Part shown: one piece after another, positions 28,330 to 36,715 of the stretch | How positions within the stretch are numbered: position 1 is the first letter of the stretch | Layout: each line of letters starts with the position of its first letter | Source of the DNA: Bradyrhizobium sp. ORS 278 | Lineage (GTDB): Bacteria; Pseudomonadota; Alphaproteobacteria; Rhizobiales; Xanthobacteraceae | NCBI RefSeq assembly: GCF_000026145.1 | Contig: NC_009445.1 | Span: 2,666,001-2,730,000, forward strand | DNA: 64,000 bases | Direction: 5' to 3' | Translations under genes and position numbers: made by a program | The notes under the pieces: model-generated | The model's database searches: none | The model's input: the letters and a program-made list of their open reading frames with translations, nothing else | What the model was told of the DNA's origin: nothing

Positions 28330-28435
28330 CCTCATGGTGAGGAGGCGCGCAGCGCCGTCTCGAACCATGAGGCCCGATATGGCTCGTAGCCCATCCTTCG
28401 AGACGCCCGCCTGCGGCGGGCTCCTCAGGATGAGG
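28330..28435. repeat. Palindromic repeat, family D, inside the paa operon
   Basis: 'cctcatggtgagga' and 'tctcgaaccatgagg' form the left hairpin, and 'ccttcgagacgccc' to 'ctcctcaggatgagg' the right one; 'cgcccgc'/'gcgggc' pair inside. It fills nearly all of the 141 bp between paaB and paaC, where most paa operons have a few bases. Confidence 0.85.
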
Positions 28436-28465
28436 TCGAACGCGTGGCTCTAAGGCAGACACACC

Positions 28466-29242
28466 ATGACCGCACCCTCGATCACCGTCTCCGAAACGCC
28501 GCTGGTGCTGTACACCTTGCGTCGCGCCGATGATGCGCTGATCCTTGGCCATCGTCTGTCCGAATGGTGCGGTCACGCGCCGATGCTCGAGGAGGACATG
28601 GCGCTGTCGAACATGGCGCTCGACCTGATCGGCCAGGCCCGTGAACTCTACGGCTACGCGGCCAAGGTCGAGGCCCGCGACAATGACGAGGACAAGCTCG
28701 CTTATCTCCGCGACGTCAGGCAGTACCGCAATCTGCTGCTGGTGGAGCGGCCCAATGGCGACTTCGCGCAGACGATGGTGCGGCAGCTGTTCTACGCCGC
28801 GTTCGCCGATGCGTATTGGCGCGGCATGATGGGCTCGACCGATGCGACCCTGGCGGCGATCGCCGCCAAGTCGGAGAAGGAGTGCGCCTATCATCTACGC
28901 CATGCCAGCGAATGGGTGATCCGGCTCGGTGACGGCACCGACGAGAGCCACGCGCGCGCGCAGGCCGCTGTTGATGATCTCTGGGCCTATACCGGCGAGA
29001 TGTTCAGCGTCGACGAGGCCGAACGCGGTTTGATCGACGCCGGCATCGCGATCGATCCGACGATGCTGATGCCGGAATGGCTGTCGATCGTCTCGCGCGT
29101 CGCGCGCGAGGCGACGCTCGTGCTGCCGGAGAACGACTGGATGCAGCAGGGCGGCCGCGACGGGCGTCACAGCGAGCATCTTGGCCATCTGCTCAGCGAT
29201 CTGCAATATATGCAGCGCAGCTTTCCCGGTGCGACATGGTAG
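28466..29242 (+). CDS. paaC: Phenylacetyl-CoA 1,2-epoxidase structural subunit PaaC
   Basis: 258 residues. Ferritin-like fold without a working iron site; partner of PaaA. Diagnostic segments are LYTLRRADDALILGHRLSEWCGHAPMLEEDMALSNMALDLIGQAR and FYAAFADAYWRGMMGS. The C-terminal HSEHLGHLLSDLQYMQRSFPGATW is typical. Its last codons overlap the paaD start. Confidence 0.95.
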   Translation: MTAPSITVSETPLVLYTLRRADDALILGHRLSEWCGHAPMLEEDMALSNMALDLIGQARELYGYAAKVEARDNDEDKLAYLRDVRQYRNLLLVERPNGDFAQTMVRQLFYAAFADAYWRGMMGSTDATLAAIAAKSEKECAYHLRHASEWVIRLGDGTDESHARAQAAVDDLWAYTGEMFSVDEAERGLIDAGIAIDPTMLMPEWLSIVSRVAREATLVLPENDWMQQGGRDGRHSEHLGHLLSDLQYMQRSFPGATW

Positions 29243-29739
29243 TCGCGGACCTCAGCCCGGCCGAGCTGCGCCAGCGCGCCTGGGATGCGGCGGCGTCGGT
29301 CGCCGATCCGGAAATTCCGGTGCTGACGATCGACGATCTCGGCGTGCTGCGCGAGGTCGAGGTGGTCGGCGACCGCGTCGAGGTCGCGATCACGCCGACC
29401 TATTCGGGTTGCCCCGCGATGAACATGATCGCGCTGGAGATCGAGATCGCGCTGGAGCGCGCCGGCTTCCACGAGGCTCACATTCGCACCGTGCTGTCGC
29501 CGGCCTGGACCACGGACTGGATGAGCAAGCAGGGCCGGCGCAAGCTGCGTGACTACGGCATCGCGCCGCCGCAGCCGTCGAGCGGCCGCCGCGCACTGTT
29601 CGGCGTCGCCGCGGTGGCCTGTCCGCAATGCGGTTCTGATGACACCGAGCAGCTCGCTGAGTTCGGCTCGACCTCCTGCAAGGCGCTGTGGCGCTGCAAG
29701 GCGTGCCGCGAGCCGTTCGATTATTTCAAGTGCCACTGA
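29236..29739 (+). CDS. paaD: PaaD, maturation factor of the phenylacetyl-CoA epoxidase
   Basis: 167 residues. N-terminal MIP18/DUF59 domain (about 10-100) with DPEIPVLTIDDLGVLREV and TYSGCPAMNMIALEIE, then a C-terminal zinc-type region with CPQCGSDDT and CKACREPFDYFKCH. PaaD is known to assist metal-cluster or di-iron assembly for the epoxidase. ATG 29236 overlaps the last seven bases of paaC, so the two are coupled. Confidence 0.95.
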   Translation: MVVADLSPAELRQRAWDAAASVADPEIPVLTIDDLGVLREVEVVGDRVEVAITPTYSGCPAMNMIALEIEIALERAGFHEAHIRTVLSPAWTTDWMSKQGRRKLRDYGIAPPQPSSGRRALFGVAAVACPQCGSDDTEQLAEFGSTSCKALWRCKACREPFDYFKCH

Positions 29740-29748
29740 TATGACAGC

Positions 29749-29824
29749 CGTCATTGCGAGCGAAGCGAAGCAATCCAGGGCCACGCCCGGAGCCCTGGAT
29801 TGCTTCGCTTCGCTCGCAATGACG
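29749..29824. repeat. Palindromic repeat, family A, inside the paa operon
   Basis: Compact, nearly perfect copy: cgtcattgcgagcgaagcg and cgcttcgctcgcaatgacg as outer arms, gaagcaatccagggc and gccctggattgcttc inside, and a small loop. It sits between paaD and paaE, ten bases after the paaD stop and 14 before the paaE start. Confidence 0.92.
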
Positions 29825-29838
29825 CGGGGATAGAATCG

Positions 29839-30918
29839 ATGTCGACAACGCCACGCTTCCATCGTCTTGCCGTCCGTGACTTGCGCCGCGAGGCGCCGGA
29901 TGCGGTGTCGCTGACGTTTGCCATTCCAGGCGAGCTGGTCGACGATTATCGCTTCGCGCCCGGGCAATATCTCACGTTGAAGACCACGCTCGGCGGCGAA
30001 GAGGTCCGGCGGTCCTATTCGATCTGCTCCGGTCCCGATGACAACGAGATCCGCATCGCGGTGAAGCGCGTCGATGGCGGCGCGTTCTCCAGCTTCGTCA
30101 CCGACGAATTGAAGCGCGGCGACGAGATCGACGTGATGACGCCGACCGGCCGCTTCGGCGTGGCGCTGCAGCCGGAGGCCGCGCGCACCCATGTCGGCTT
30201 TGCGGCGGGATCGGGCATCACGCCGATCCTGTCGATCGTCAAAGCCGTGCTGGCGCGCGAGCCGGACAGCCGCTTCTTCCTGTTCTATGGCAACCGCACC
30301 ACCGCGGGCATGCTGTTCCGCGAGCAGCTCGAGGAGCTGAAGGACCGCTTCCTCGATCGCCTCTCGGTGTTCCACGTCATCTCCGGCGAGGAGCAGGATC
30401 TGCCGATTCTGCACGGCCGTCTCGACGGCGAGAAGGTGCGCCTGCTGTTGCGCTCGCTGGTGCCGGCCGAGGCTGTTGATCACGTCTTCATCTGCGGCCC
30501 CACCGGGATGAGCGAGGAGATCGAGGCCGCCTGCCGTGCGCTCGGCATCGCCGACGACCGCGTCCATGTCGAGCGCTTCGTCTCCGGCGCTGGCGGCAAG
30601 CCGCGGCCGAAGATCGTGGTGCCCGACTCCGCACCGCCGAAAGCGATCGCCGCCCTGATCATCGACGGCAAACGCCGCGAGGTGCCGGTCGCCGAGGGCG
30701 AGGCCATTCTCGACGCCGCGCTGCGCGCCGGTGTCGATTTGCCGTTCGCCTGCAAGGGCGGCATGTGCTCCACCTGCCGCGCCAAGCTCTCCGAGGGCAA
30801 GGCCGAGATGGAGCTGAACTACTCGCTCGAGCCGTGGGAATTGCAGGCCGGCTTCGTGCTGACCTGCCAGGCGAAGCCGGTGACGGAGCGGGTGGTGGTG
30901 GACTACGATCATATGTGA
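29839..30918 (+). CDS. paaE: Phenylacetyl-CoA epoxidase reductase PaaE
   Basis: 359 residues from ATG 29839; an in-frame extension upstream only reads through the repeat. FAD domain with RSYSICS, NAD(P) domain with GSGITPILSIVKAVL, and a C-terminal plant-type 2Fe-2S domain with Cys305, Cys310, Cys313 (CKGGMCSTC) and Cys343. It passes electrons from NADPH to the PaaA di-iron centre. The palindromic repeat lies where its ribosome site should be (only 'gcggggatagaatcg' remains), so its translation may be weaker than that of paaABCD. Confidence 0.95.
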   Translation: MSTTPRFHRLAVRDLRREAPDAVSLTFAIPGELVDDYRFAPGQYLTLKTTLGGEEVRRSYSICSGPDDNEIRIAVKRVDGGAFSSFVTDELKRGDEIDVMTPTGRFGVALQPEAARTHVGFAAGSGITPILSIVKAVLAREPDSRFFLFYGNRTTAGMLFREQLEELKDRFLDRLSVFHVISGEEQDLPILHGRLDGEKVRLLLRSLVPAEAVDHVFICGPTGMSEEIEAACRALGIADDRVHVERFVSGAGGKPRPKIVVPDSAPPKAIAALIIDGKRREVPVAEGEAILDAALRAGVDLPFACKGGMCSTCRAKLSEGKAEMELNYSLEPWELQAGFVLTCQAKPVTERVVVDYDHM

Positions 30919-31016
30919 GAGGGCGTGTCCGCAATCTCGCTGCTGATAAAATATCGATGTGAGCACGCTCTCACGGCGGGCTCGGTGCAACCTCGCCCCG
31001 CTTGCGGAGAGAGGTC

Positions 31017-31153
31017 GGATTGCATCGTGAGATGCAATCCGGGTGAGGGGTACAGGTCTTTCCACGGACACTCCCGGCGCGTTTGCCCCTATCGACACCT
31101 CCCGTGCGGCTGCCCCTCACCCCAGCCCTCTCCCCGTAAGAACGGGGAGAGGG
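31017..31153. repeat. Hairpin-rich repeat between convergent paaE and paaK
   Basis: ggattgcatc-gtga-gatgcaatcc (31017-31040) is a perfect 10-bp stem with a four-base loop. A second perfect stem, ccctctccccg/cggggagaggg, lies at 31126-31153. Related sequence parts occur at 1901 and 52269. Placed between convergent genes, the stems may end transcription in both directions. No gene was seen in 30919-31202. Confidence 0.75.
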
Positions 31154-31202
31154 AGCGCAGCGCCGCTGGCGCGATATCTCGATTCCATTTTGGCGCGATC
31201 CA

Positions 31203-32525
31203 TCACCCCATCGGTCTCTTATCCTTGATCCGCTTCGCCTTGCCCGCCGAGCGCTCCAGCGTGTCCGGCGGCACCGCCTTCACCTTGGCCGTCACGCCAA
31301 TGGTGTTCTTGATATGGATCGAGATGCGCTCGGCGTGCTCGCCGAGCGCGTTCTCGTCCCAATGCTCTGGGCGCGATTCCGCGTAGATGGTCAGCTCGTC
31401 CATGCGGCCTTCGCGGGTCAGCTCCAGCATGAAATGGCCGCCGCACCATTCGGTGGTCAGCAGGATCTCCTCGATCTGCGACGGGAACAAATTGACGCCG
31501 CGCAGGATGATCATGTCGTCGGAGCGTCCCGTCACCTTCTCCATACGGCGCATGCCCGGGCGCGCCGTGCCCGGCAGCAACCGTGTCAAATCGCGGGTGC
31601 GGTAGCGGATGACGGGAAAGGCCTCCTTGGTCAGCGAGGTGAACACCAATTCGCCCATCTCGCCGTCGGGCAGCACACGGCCGGTGTCGGGATCGACGAT
31701 CTCCGGATAGAAATGATCCTCCCAGACGTGCAGCCCGTCCTTGGTCTCCAGGCACTCCTGCGCCACGCCGGGACCGATCACTTCCGACAGGCCGTAGATG
31801 TCGGTGGCGTCCATCGCGAATGCGTCCTCGATCTCGGCGCGCATCGCGTTGGTCCAGGGCTCGGCGCCGAAGATGCCGATCTTGAGCGAGCTCTGGCGGG
31901 GATCGAGGCCCTGGCGCTTGAACTCGTCGAGGATGGCCAGCATGTAGCTCGGCGTCACCGTGATGATCTCGGGGCGGAAATCGTTGATCAACTGCACCTG
32001 CCGCTCGGTCATGCCGCCGGAGATCGGCACGACGGTGCAGCCGAGCTCCTCGGCGCCGTAATGCACGCCGAGACCGCCGGTGAACAGGCCATAGCCATAG
32101 GCATTGTGGATGATCATGCCGCCGCGGCCGCCGGCGGCGCGGATCGAGCGCGCCATCACCGCCGACCAGGTCGCGATGTCGTTCTTGGTATAGCCGACCA
32201 CGATCGGCTTGCCGGTCGTGCCGGAGGAGGCGTGCACGCGCACCAGCTGCTCGCGCGGGACGGCGAACATGTTGAACGGGTAGTTGTCGCGAAGGTCGGT
32301 CTTCACCGTGAACGGGAATTTGGCAAGGTCGGCGAGCTCATGGAAATCCGACGGATGCACGCCTGCCTTGTCGAACGCCCGTCGGTAATGGGCGACGTTG
32401 TCATAGGCATGTTTCAGCGACCAGGCGAGGCGCCTGGTCTGCAGTGCCATGATCTCGTCGCGCGAGGCGCGTTCGGTGGCGTCCATCTCGGGCACGTAGC
32501 TGCCCGCCGATTGATGCTTGGTCAT
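31203..32525 (-). CDS. paaK: Phenylacetate-CoA ligase
   Basis: 440 residues, normal for PaaK. Adenylate-forming enzyme that activates phenylacetate to its CoA thioester, the substrate of the epoxidase. ATP-binding motif HASSGTTGKP, then IHNAYGYGLFTGGLGVHYGAEELG, LSEVIGPGV and a C-terminal lid with MIILRGVNLFPSQIEEILL. Convergent with paaABCDE and 20 bp downstream of the PaaI thioesterase gene, so transcribed with it. Confidence 0.96.
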   Translation of the reverse strand: MTKHQSAGSYVPEMDATERASRDEIMALQTRRLAWSLKHAYDNVAHYRRAFDKAGVHPSDFHELADLAKFPFTVKTDLRDNYPFNMFAVPREQLVRVHASSGTTGKPIVVGYTKNDIATWSAVMARSIRAAGGRGGMIIHNAYGYGLFTGGLGVHYGAEELGCTVVPISGGMTERQVQLINDFRPEIITVTPSYMLAILDEFKRQGLDPRQSSLKIGIFGAEPWTNAMRAEIEDAFAMDATDIYGLSEVIGPGVAQECLETKDGLHVWEDHFYPEIVDPDTGRVLPDGEMGELVFTSLTKEAFPVIRYRTRDLTRLLPGTARPGMRRMEKVTGRSDDMIILRGVNLFPSQIEEILLTTEWCGGHFMLELTREGRMDELTIYAESRPEHWDENALGEHAERISIHIKNTIGVTAKVKAVPPDTLERSAGKAKRIKDKRPMG

Positions 32526-32545
32526 GGGTGATGTCCTCCGGCGGA

Positions 32546-33007
32546 TCAGCTTGCAGCTTCCGGCATGCCGGTCGAAACCAGCGTGCCGCCGATGCTGCGG
32601 GAATGGCCGCGAAACTCCGCGATCACAGTCTCCCCGGCGGTGACGCGGACGTCATAGATGCCGGAGCGGCCGCTGCGCGACACTTCTTGCGCGCGGGCGG
32701 TCAGGACGTCGCCGAGCTTGCCCGGGCGGATGAAGCTGATGCTGCCTTGCGCGGCCACCGTGCGGTCGTTGTGCGAGTTGCAAGCGAAAGCGAAGGCGGA
32801 ATCCGCCAGCGTGAAGATGAAGCCGCCATGGGCGATGCCATGTCCGTTGACCATGTGCGGCTGGACCGTCATCTGCAGGGTCGCGCGGCCCGGACCGATC
32901 TCGACGATCTGCATGCCCAGCCCCTGGCTGGCGCGGTCGTCCTGCCACATCGCATCCGCGCAGGCGCGGGCGAGGGCGTCGGGAGAAAGGGGCGCCGCTT
33001 TGCTCAT
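32546..33007 (-). CDS. paaI: PaaI-type hotdog thioesterase
   Basis: 153 residues from ATG 33007, which follows GGAGG; the frame reads on to 33106 but that part is not conserved-looking. Single hotdog domain with NGHGIAHGGFIFTLADSAFAFACN, whose aspartate is the catalytic residue in PaaI. It releases CoA from dead-end phenylacetate-pathway thioesters. Precedes paaK on the same strand. The palindrome at 33088-33105 lies about 80 bp upstream. Confidence 0.93.
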   Translation of the reverse strand: MSKAAPLSPDALARACADAMWQDDRASQGLGMQIVEIGPGRATLQMTVQPHMVNGHGIAHGGFIFTLADSAFAFACNSHNDRTVAAQGSISFIRPGKLGDVLTARAQEVSRSGRSGIYDVRVTAGETVIAEFRGHSRSIGGTLVSTGMPEAAS

Positions 33008-33087
33008 CGTCCGGCCTCCGGCCGCGCGCGAGCCAGGATCGGCGCATGAGGATGCGCTGGTGAAACCACGGCGTTCTCTCCCGGTGA

Positions 33088-33105
33088 TGCTTGTTGGAAC
33101 AAGCA
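33088..33105. promoter_or_regulatory. Perfect dyad upstream of paaI, probable operator
   Basis: TGCTTGTT-GG-AACAAGCA is a perfect 8-2-8 inverted repeat between paaI-paaK (minus) and the YeeE-type gene (plus). Its shape fits a TetR-type operator. It does not resemble the dyad before paaA, so the paaIK unit may be under a second regulator, not PaaX; that regulator is not evident in the window. Confidence 0.6.
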
Positions 33106-33222
33106 TTCTGAACTAGTTAAGCGCGTTATCGTGGCGAATATTCCGCGCGCGTCAAGCGAAAGAGCTGCTTGCGCAGCCCGCGTGCCGCCGCCTCTTTTCC
33201 GCAACCGGAAGGACTCCTTCGC

Positions 33223-34296
33223 GTGCCGGAAGCTGCTGATGTGGCCATCATGGCCGGCCTCGGGATTGGCCTCGTCTATGGCGTCGCCGGACTGCTCAGC
33301 GGCTTTTGCATGATGAGCAGCCTGCGCGGCTGGTGGGCCGATGGCGACGGCCGTCTGGTGCGCACCTACGCGCTCGCGATGGGCATCGCGGTCATCGCCA
33401 CGCAGCTGCTCGCGGCCAATGGTTTTGTCGATCTCGGCAAGTCGATCTATCTGCAGCCGGCCTTCTCTGTGCCGCTGATGTTCGCCGGCGGCGTACTGTT
33501 CGGCTACGGCATGGTGCTGGCCAACGGTTGCGGCTCACGCGCGCTGGTGCTGCTGGGCCGCGGCAATCTCCGCTCCTTCGTCGTGGTGATCGTGCTGGCG
33601 ATCGCGGCGGAGATGACGCTGAAGGGTCTGATCGCGCCGCTGCGGATCGTGCTGACGCAGGGGTCTCAGACCACTGCGACGGCGACGTCGCTGCCGGCGC
33701 TGCTCTCGTTCGGTGGCCTGCACGGCGTACCGGCGCGGCTGCTGCCGGCGCTGGCGATCGGCGGCGCGCTGCTGGTCTTTGCCTTTGCGCATGCGCCGTT
33801 CCGGCGTGCGCCGGGGCAGATGCTCGCGGGCCTCATCGTCGGTTTGCTGATCGCCGCCGGCTGGTTCGCAACCGGGACTCTTGGCGCTGACGATTTCAAC
33901 CCTGTGCCGGTGGCGTCGCTGACCTTCGTCGCGCCGATCGCCGATGCCTTGCAATATGTGATGCTGTCGACCGGCTCGACGGTGAATTTCGGCATCGCCA
34001 CCGTCGCCGGTGTGCTCGCCGGCAGTCTCGTCACCGCGATCGTCACGCGCCGCTTCAAGCTCGAAGGTTTTCATTCGCCGCAGCACATGCTGCGCTCGGC
34101 CGGCGGCGCCGCGTTGATGGGGGTCGGCGGCGTCATGGCGCTGGGCTGCTCGGTCGGGCAGGGGCTCACGGGATTGTCGACCCTGGCGCTGCCGTCGTTC
34201 GTGGCGGTGGGCGGGATCTTCATCGGCACGGCGGTGGGCTTGCGTGGGGCGCTGCGGGTGAGGCCGTTGAAGATCGAACCGCAGACGGCGCATTAG
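33223..34296 (+). CDS. YeeE/YedE-family membrane protein (sulfur-compound transport)
   Basis: 357 residues from GTG 33223, chosen because 'ggaaggactcc' lies 8-10 bases upstream; ATG 33250 is the alternative. About nine hydrophobic helices. Two characteristic cysteine motifs, ANGCGSRALVLLGRGNLRS and ALGCSVGQGLTGLSTL, match the YeeE/YedE (TsuA-like) family, whose studied members take up thiosulfate through conserved cysteines. The sulfite-oxidase-like gene at 36716 is a possible metabolic partner. No TusA-like gene follows. Confidence 0.85.
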   Translation: MPEAADVAIMAGLGIGLVYGVAGLLSGFCMMSSLRGWWADGDGRLVRTYALAMGIAVIATQLLAANGFVDLGKSIYLQPAFSVPLMFAGGVLFGYGMVLANGCGSRALVLLGRGNLRSFVVVIVLAIAAEMTLKGLIAPLRIVLTQGSQTTATATSLPALLSFGGLHGVPARLLPALAIGGALLVFAFAHAPFRRAPGQMLAGLIVGLLIAAGWFATGTLGADDFNPVPVASLTFVAPIADALQYVMLSTGSTVNFGIATVAGVLAGSLVTAIVTRRFKLEGFHSPQHMLRSAGGAALMGVGGVMALGCSVGQGLTGLSTLALPSFVAVGGIFIGTAVGLRGALRVRPLKIEPQTAH

Positions 34297-34312
34297 TTCA
34301 ACTCCGTCACCC

Positions 34313-34458
34313 CCACCGTCATTCCGGGGCAATCGTCGATGCGCGCTCGCGCATCGGCGATTGAACCCGGAATCTCGAGCTGGTCGGATACGATCGCGAG
34401 ATAATCTCGGGATTCCGGGTTCAAGGCCTGTCGGCCTTGCCCCGGAATCATGGTGGGT
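34313..34458. repeat. Palindromic repeat, family H
   Basis: 'caccgtcattccggggcaa' and 'ttgccccggaatcatggtg' are outer arms. Inner pairs include gatgcgc/gcgcatc and ttgaacccggaatc/gattccgggttcaa. Lies between the convergent YeeE-type and hydrolase-OsmC genes. Confidence 0.8.
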
Positions 34459-34475
34459 GGGACTAGGTCGAATGC

Positions 34476-35693
34476 TCACTCCACAGCGCGCGTGACGATG
34501 CGGATTTCGGAGGTCAGCGTGCGGTGCACCGGGCATTTGTCGGCGATCTCCATCAGCTTCTTGCGCTGCTCCGCATCGAGCGTGCCGTCCATGTGGATCT
34601 CGCGCTCGAGCTGATCGATCAGTCCGACCTTGGTCTCGCACTCCGCGCAATCCTCCGCGTGGATCTTGCTGTGGCGGAGCGTCACCGTGATCCGCTCGAG
34701 CGGCAGGAATTTGCGGTCGGCATAGAGCCGCATCGTCATCGAGGTGCAGGCGCCCAGCGCGGCGAGCAGCAGGTCGTAGGGGCCGGGGCCGGTATCCTGT
34801 CCGCCGACAGAGAGCGGCTCGTCGGCAGTGAGGCGATGCGGGCCGAGCGCGATGCTCTGCTGCAGCTTGCTGGATCGGGTCTCGCGCACGACCACGCCGC
34901 GCGGACCATCCGTGGCGGCGGGCTCAGGCACCGCCGGCGCGACGTAGCGGCTCGCCCAGCTCGCGATCACCTCGGCGATGTAGGCCGCGTCGACCTTGCT
35001 GCTGATCAGATGATCGGCATGGTCGAGCGATATGAAGCTCTTCGGATGCTTGGCGGCGACGAAGATGTGGGTCGCGTTGTCGATGCCCACGGTGTCGTCG
35101 ACCGGCGAATGCATCACCAAGACCGCCTTGTGCAGATGCTTGACCTTGTCGAGCAGGCGCTGCTCGGCGACGTCGTCAAGGAACGAGCTGCTGATCCGGA
35201 ACGGACGGCCCGCCAGCGATACCTCGGCCGAGCCGTCGCGGCGGATCGCCTCGAGACTGTCCTTGAACATGTCGGTGACATGCGCCGGATCGGACGGGGC
35301 GGCGATGGTCACCACCGCCTTCGCATCCGCGATGTCGCCGGCCGCGGCCAGCACGGCGGCGCCGCCGAGGCTGTGGCCGATCAGGATGGCCGGCGCCTGC
35401 CGGGTCTCACGCAGATGATCGGCGGCGCGGACGAGATCGGCGACGTTGGAGGAGAACGTCGTATTGGCGAAGTCCCCCTCGCTGGAGCCGAGGCCGGTGA
35501 AATCGAACCGGAGAACGGCGATGCCGTGTGCCGTCAGCGCCATCGCGATGCGGCGTGCCGCATGGGTGTCCTTGCCGCAGGAGAAGCAATGCGCGAACAG
35601 CGCATACGCCCGCGGCGCGCCGTCGGGCAGGTCGAGCGCCGCGGACAGTCGGTCGCCGCTTGCGCCATCGAATTGGAAACGTTCGGTCGGCAT
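34476..35693 (-). CDS. Alpha/beta hydrolase fused to an OsmC-like domain
   Basis: 405 residues from ATG 35693, preceded by GGGGGATCACATC; ATG 35708 is possible. Residues 1-260 form a hydrolase with GHSLGG (Ser108) and late aspartate and histidine ([15 protein letters not shown]). Residues 275-405 form an OsmC/Ohr-like domain with its two conserved cysteines, Cys316 ([16 protein letters not shown]) and Cys387 ([10 protein letters not shown]), as used in peroxide reduction. This fusion is known in proteobacteria, but its substrate is not. Possibly it cleaves and reduces an acylated peroxide or stress metabolite (speculative). Confidence 0.88.
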   Translation of the reverse strand: MPTERFQFDGASGDRLSAALDLPDGAPRAYALFAHCFSCGKDTHAARRIAMALTAHGIAVLRFDFTGLGSSEGDFANTTFSSNVADLVRAADHLRETRQAPAILIGHSLGGAAVLAAAGDIADAKAVVTIAAPSDPAHVTDMFKDSLEAIRRDGSAEVSLAGRPFRISSSFLDDVAEQRLLDKVKHLHKAVLVMHSPVDDTVGIDNATHIFVAAKHPKSFISLDHADHLISSKVDAAYIAEVIASWASRYVAPAVPEPAATDGPRGVVVRETRSSKLQQSIALGPHRLTADEPLSVGGQDTGPGPYDLLLAALGACTSMTMRLYADRKFLPLERITVTLRHSKIHAEDCAECETKVGLIDQLEREIHMDGTLDAEQRKKLMEIADKCPVHRTLTSEIRIVTRAVE

Positions 35694-35814
35694 GATGTGA
35701 TCCCCCATCGTTGCGTCCGCGCGCGGCGTTGACGCCGCATGATCTCATATTGTCATATATCAGATCGGGTCTGCATGTGTCGGTGCGTTGAAGTGATCGG
35801 CACCTGTCGTGCGG

Positions 35815-35913
35815 CCCCTGGATTGCTTCGCGTGCGCTCGCAATGACGCTGTGGCGGGCAGCGAACGCTCCAGGAACTCCGTCATCGCGAGCGCAAGCGA
35901 AGCGATCCAGGGG
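35815..35913. repeat. Two outward-facing halves of repeat family A
   Basis: The right half (cccctggattgcttcg...cgctcgcaatgacg, 35815-35848) precedes the left half (cgtcatcgcgagcg...gcgatccagggg, 35880-35913), the reverse of the normal order. The remaining 35709-36177 holds no gene; near 35740-35766 'gatctcatat' and 'atatcagatc' form a weak AT-rich dyad that may belong to the hydrolase-OsmC promoter. Confidence 0.75.
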
Positions 35914-36177
35914 CTCAGCAATCACGCGATGACATCAGCAACGACACCCCGTGCTGCATCTGCATCAACTGCAGATATGATGGTGCCGTCTCGCGGCCGG
36001 TACGGCCCGAGTTGTGCAAATCGTCGCGCCTCTCACGAGCGAGCATGCCGACCGACGTGGATGGCCGGGACAGGCCCCGCCGTGACGACGTGGAGAGAGG
36101 CGGGCGCACAACGACGACCATCCATGCGACAACCACGCCGGAGAGGTCTGCAATCGCGGGACATGACGCAGCCGCGA

Positions 36178-36543
36178 TCACTCCCGCTCAGGGATCAGCT
36201 CGATCACCTGTTCGCCGTTCCGGATCGCCGTCGGCAGGTCCTGGGCGACGAGATCGGAAATCCACTGGACCAGCGTGGGAAGGCTTTCCTCCTTGGCACG
36301 CCGGCGAAGCGGCGGCAGGTCGCGCTCGTGCGCGGTGCCGACCTTGATGTTGAGACGCTCATAGGGAATGTCGCCGTCGGGCGGCCGGTATCGCGCATCG
36401 AACAGACGGCGGCCGTGGCTGCGCACGAGATGGATGCGGATGCCGCCGAGATCCTGCGCGGTCAATGCGGCGAGGATGACGGAAGGCTTCAGCAGATACC
36501 CATAGCCCTTGGGGATCTTGCCGGTTTCTGAGGTGAACTCCAT
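36178..36543 (-). CDS. Conserved-looking hypothetical protein
   Basis: 121 residues from ATG 36543. MEFTSETGKIPKGYGYLLKPSVILAALTAQDLGGIRIHLVRSHGRRL is a compact mixed alpha/beta sequence, followed by DGDIPYERLNIKVGTAHERDLPPLRRRAKEESLPTLVQWISDL. No membrane segment, signal peptide or known motif. Codon use is that of the neighbours. The longer frame up to 36639 runs into a palindromic repeat and is not credible. Function unknown. Confidence 0.65.
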   Translation of the reverse strand: MEFTSETGKIPKGYGYLLKPSVILAALTAQDLGGIRIHLVRSHGRRLFDARYRPPDGDIPYERLNIKVGTAHERDLPPLRRRAKEESLPTLVQWISDLVAQDLPTAIRNGEQVIELIPERE

Positions 36544-36610
36544 GCTGCGTCTCTGGCACGTTCGGATATCGCGGTGACCGCGCTTGGGGCGGAGCGATAG
36601 CATGCAGTCC

Positions 36611-36700
36611 GTAGGGTGGGCAAAGCGAAGCGTGCCCACCGTTCTTTTCTTTTCGGGGAAAGACGGTGGGCACGACGCTGCGCGTCTTTGCCCACCCTAC
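36611..36700. repeat. Palindromic repeat, family E
   Basis: gtagggtgggcaaag (36611-36625) and ctttgcccaccctac (36686-36700) are perfect outer arms, with 'cgtgcccaccgt' and 'acggtgggcacg' inside. Other copies lie at 42774 and 52094. It sits 16 bases past the stop of the sulfite-oxidase-like gene and may form its 3' stem. Confidence 0.9.
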
Positions 36701-36715
36701 AAGTCGGTTAACCCG

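Noticed and set aside
24389..28894. Minus-strand open frame of about 1,500 codons
   Set aside because: It lies opposite the PHA-granule genes, paaX, paaA and paaB. It crosses the phasin terminator and a palindromic repeat and has no recognisable domain.
29167..31098. Minus-strand open frame of 643 codons
   Set aside because: Antisense to paaD and paaE, and it translates a palindromic repeat. No family features.
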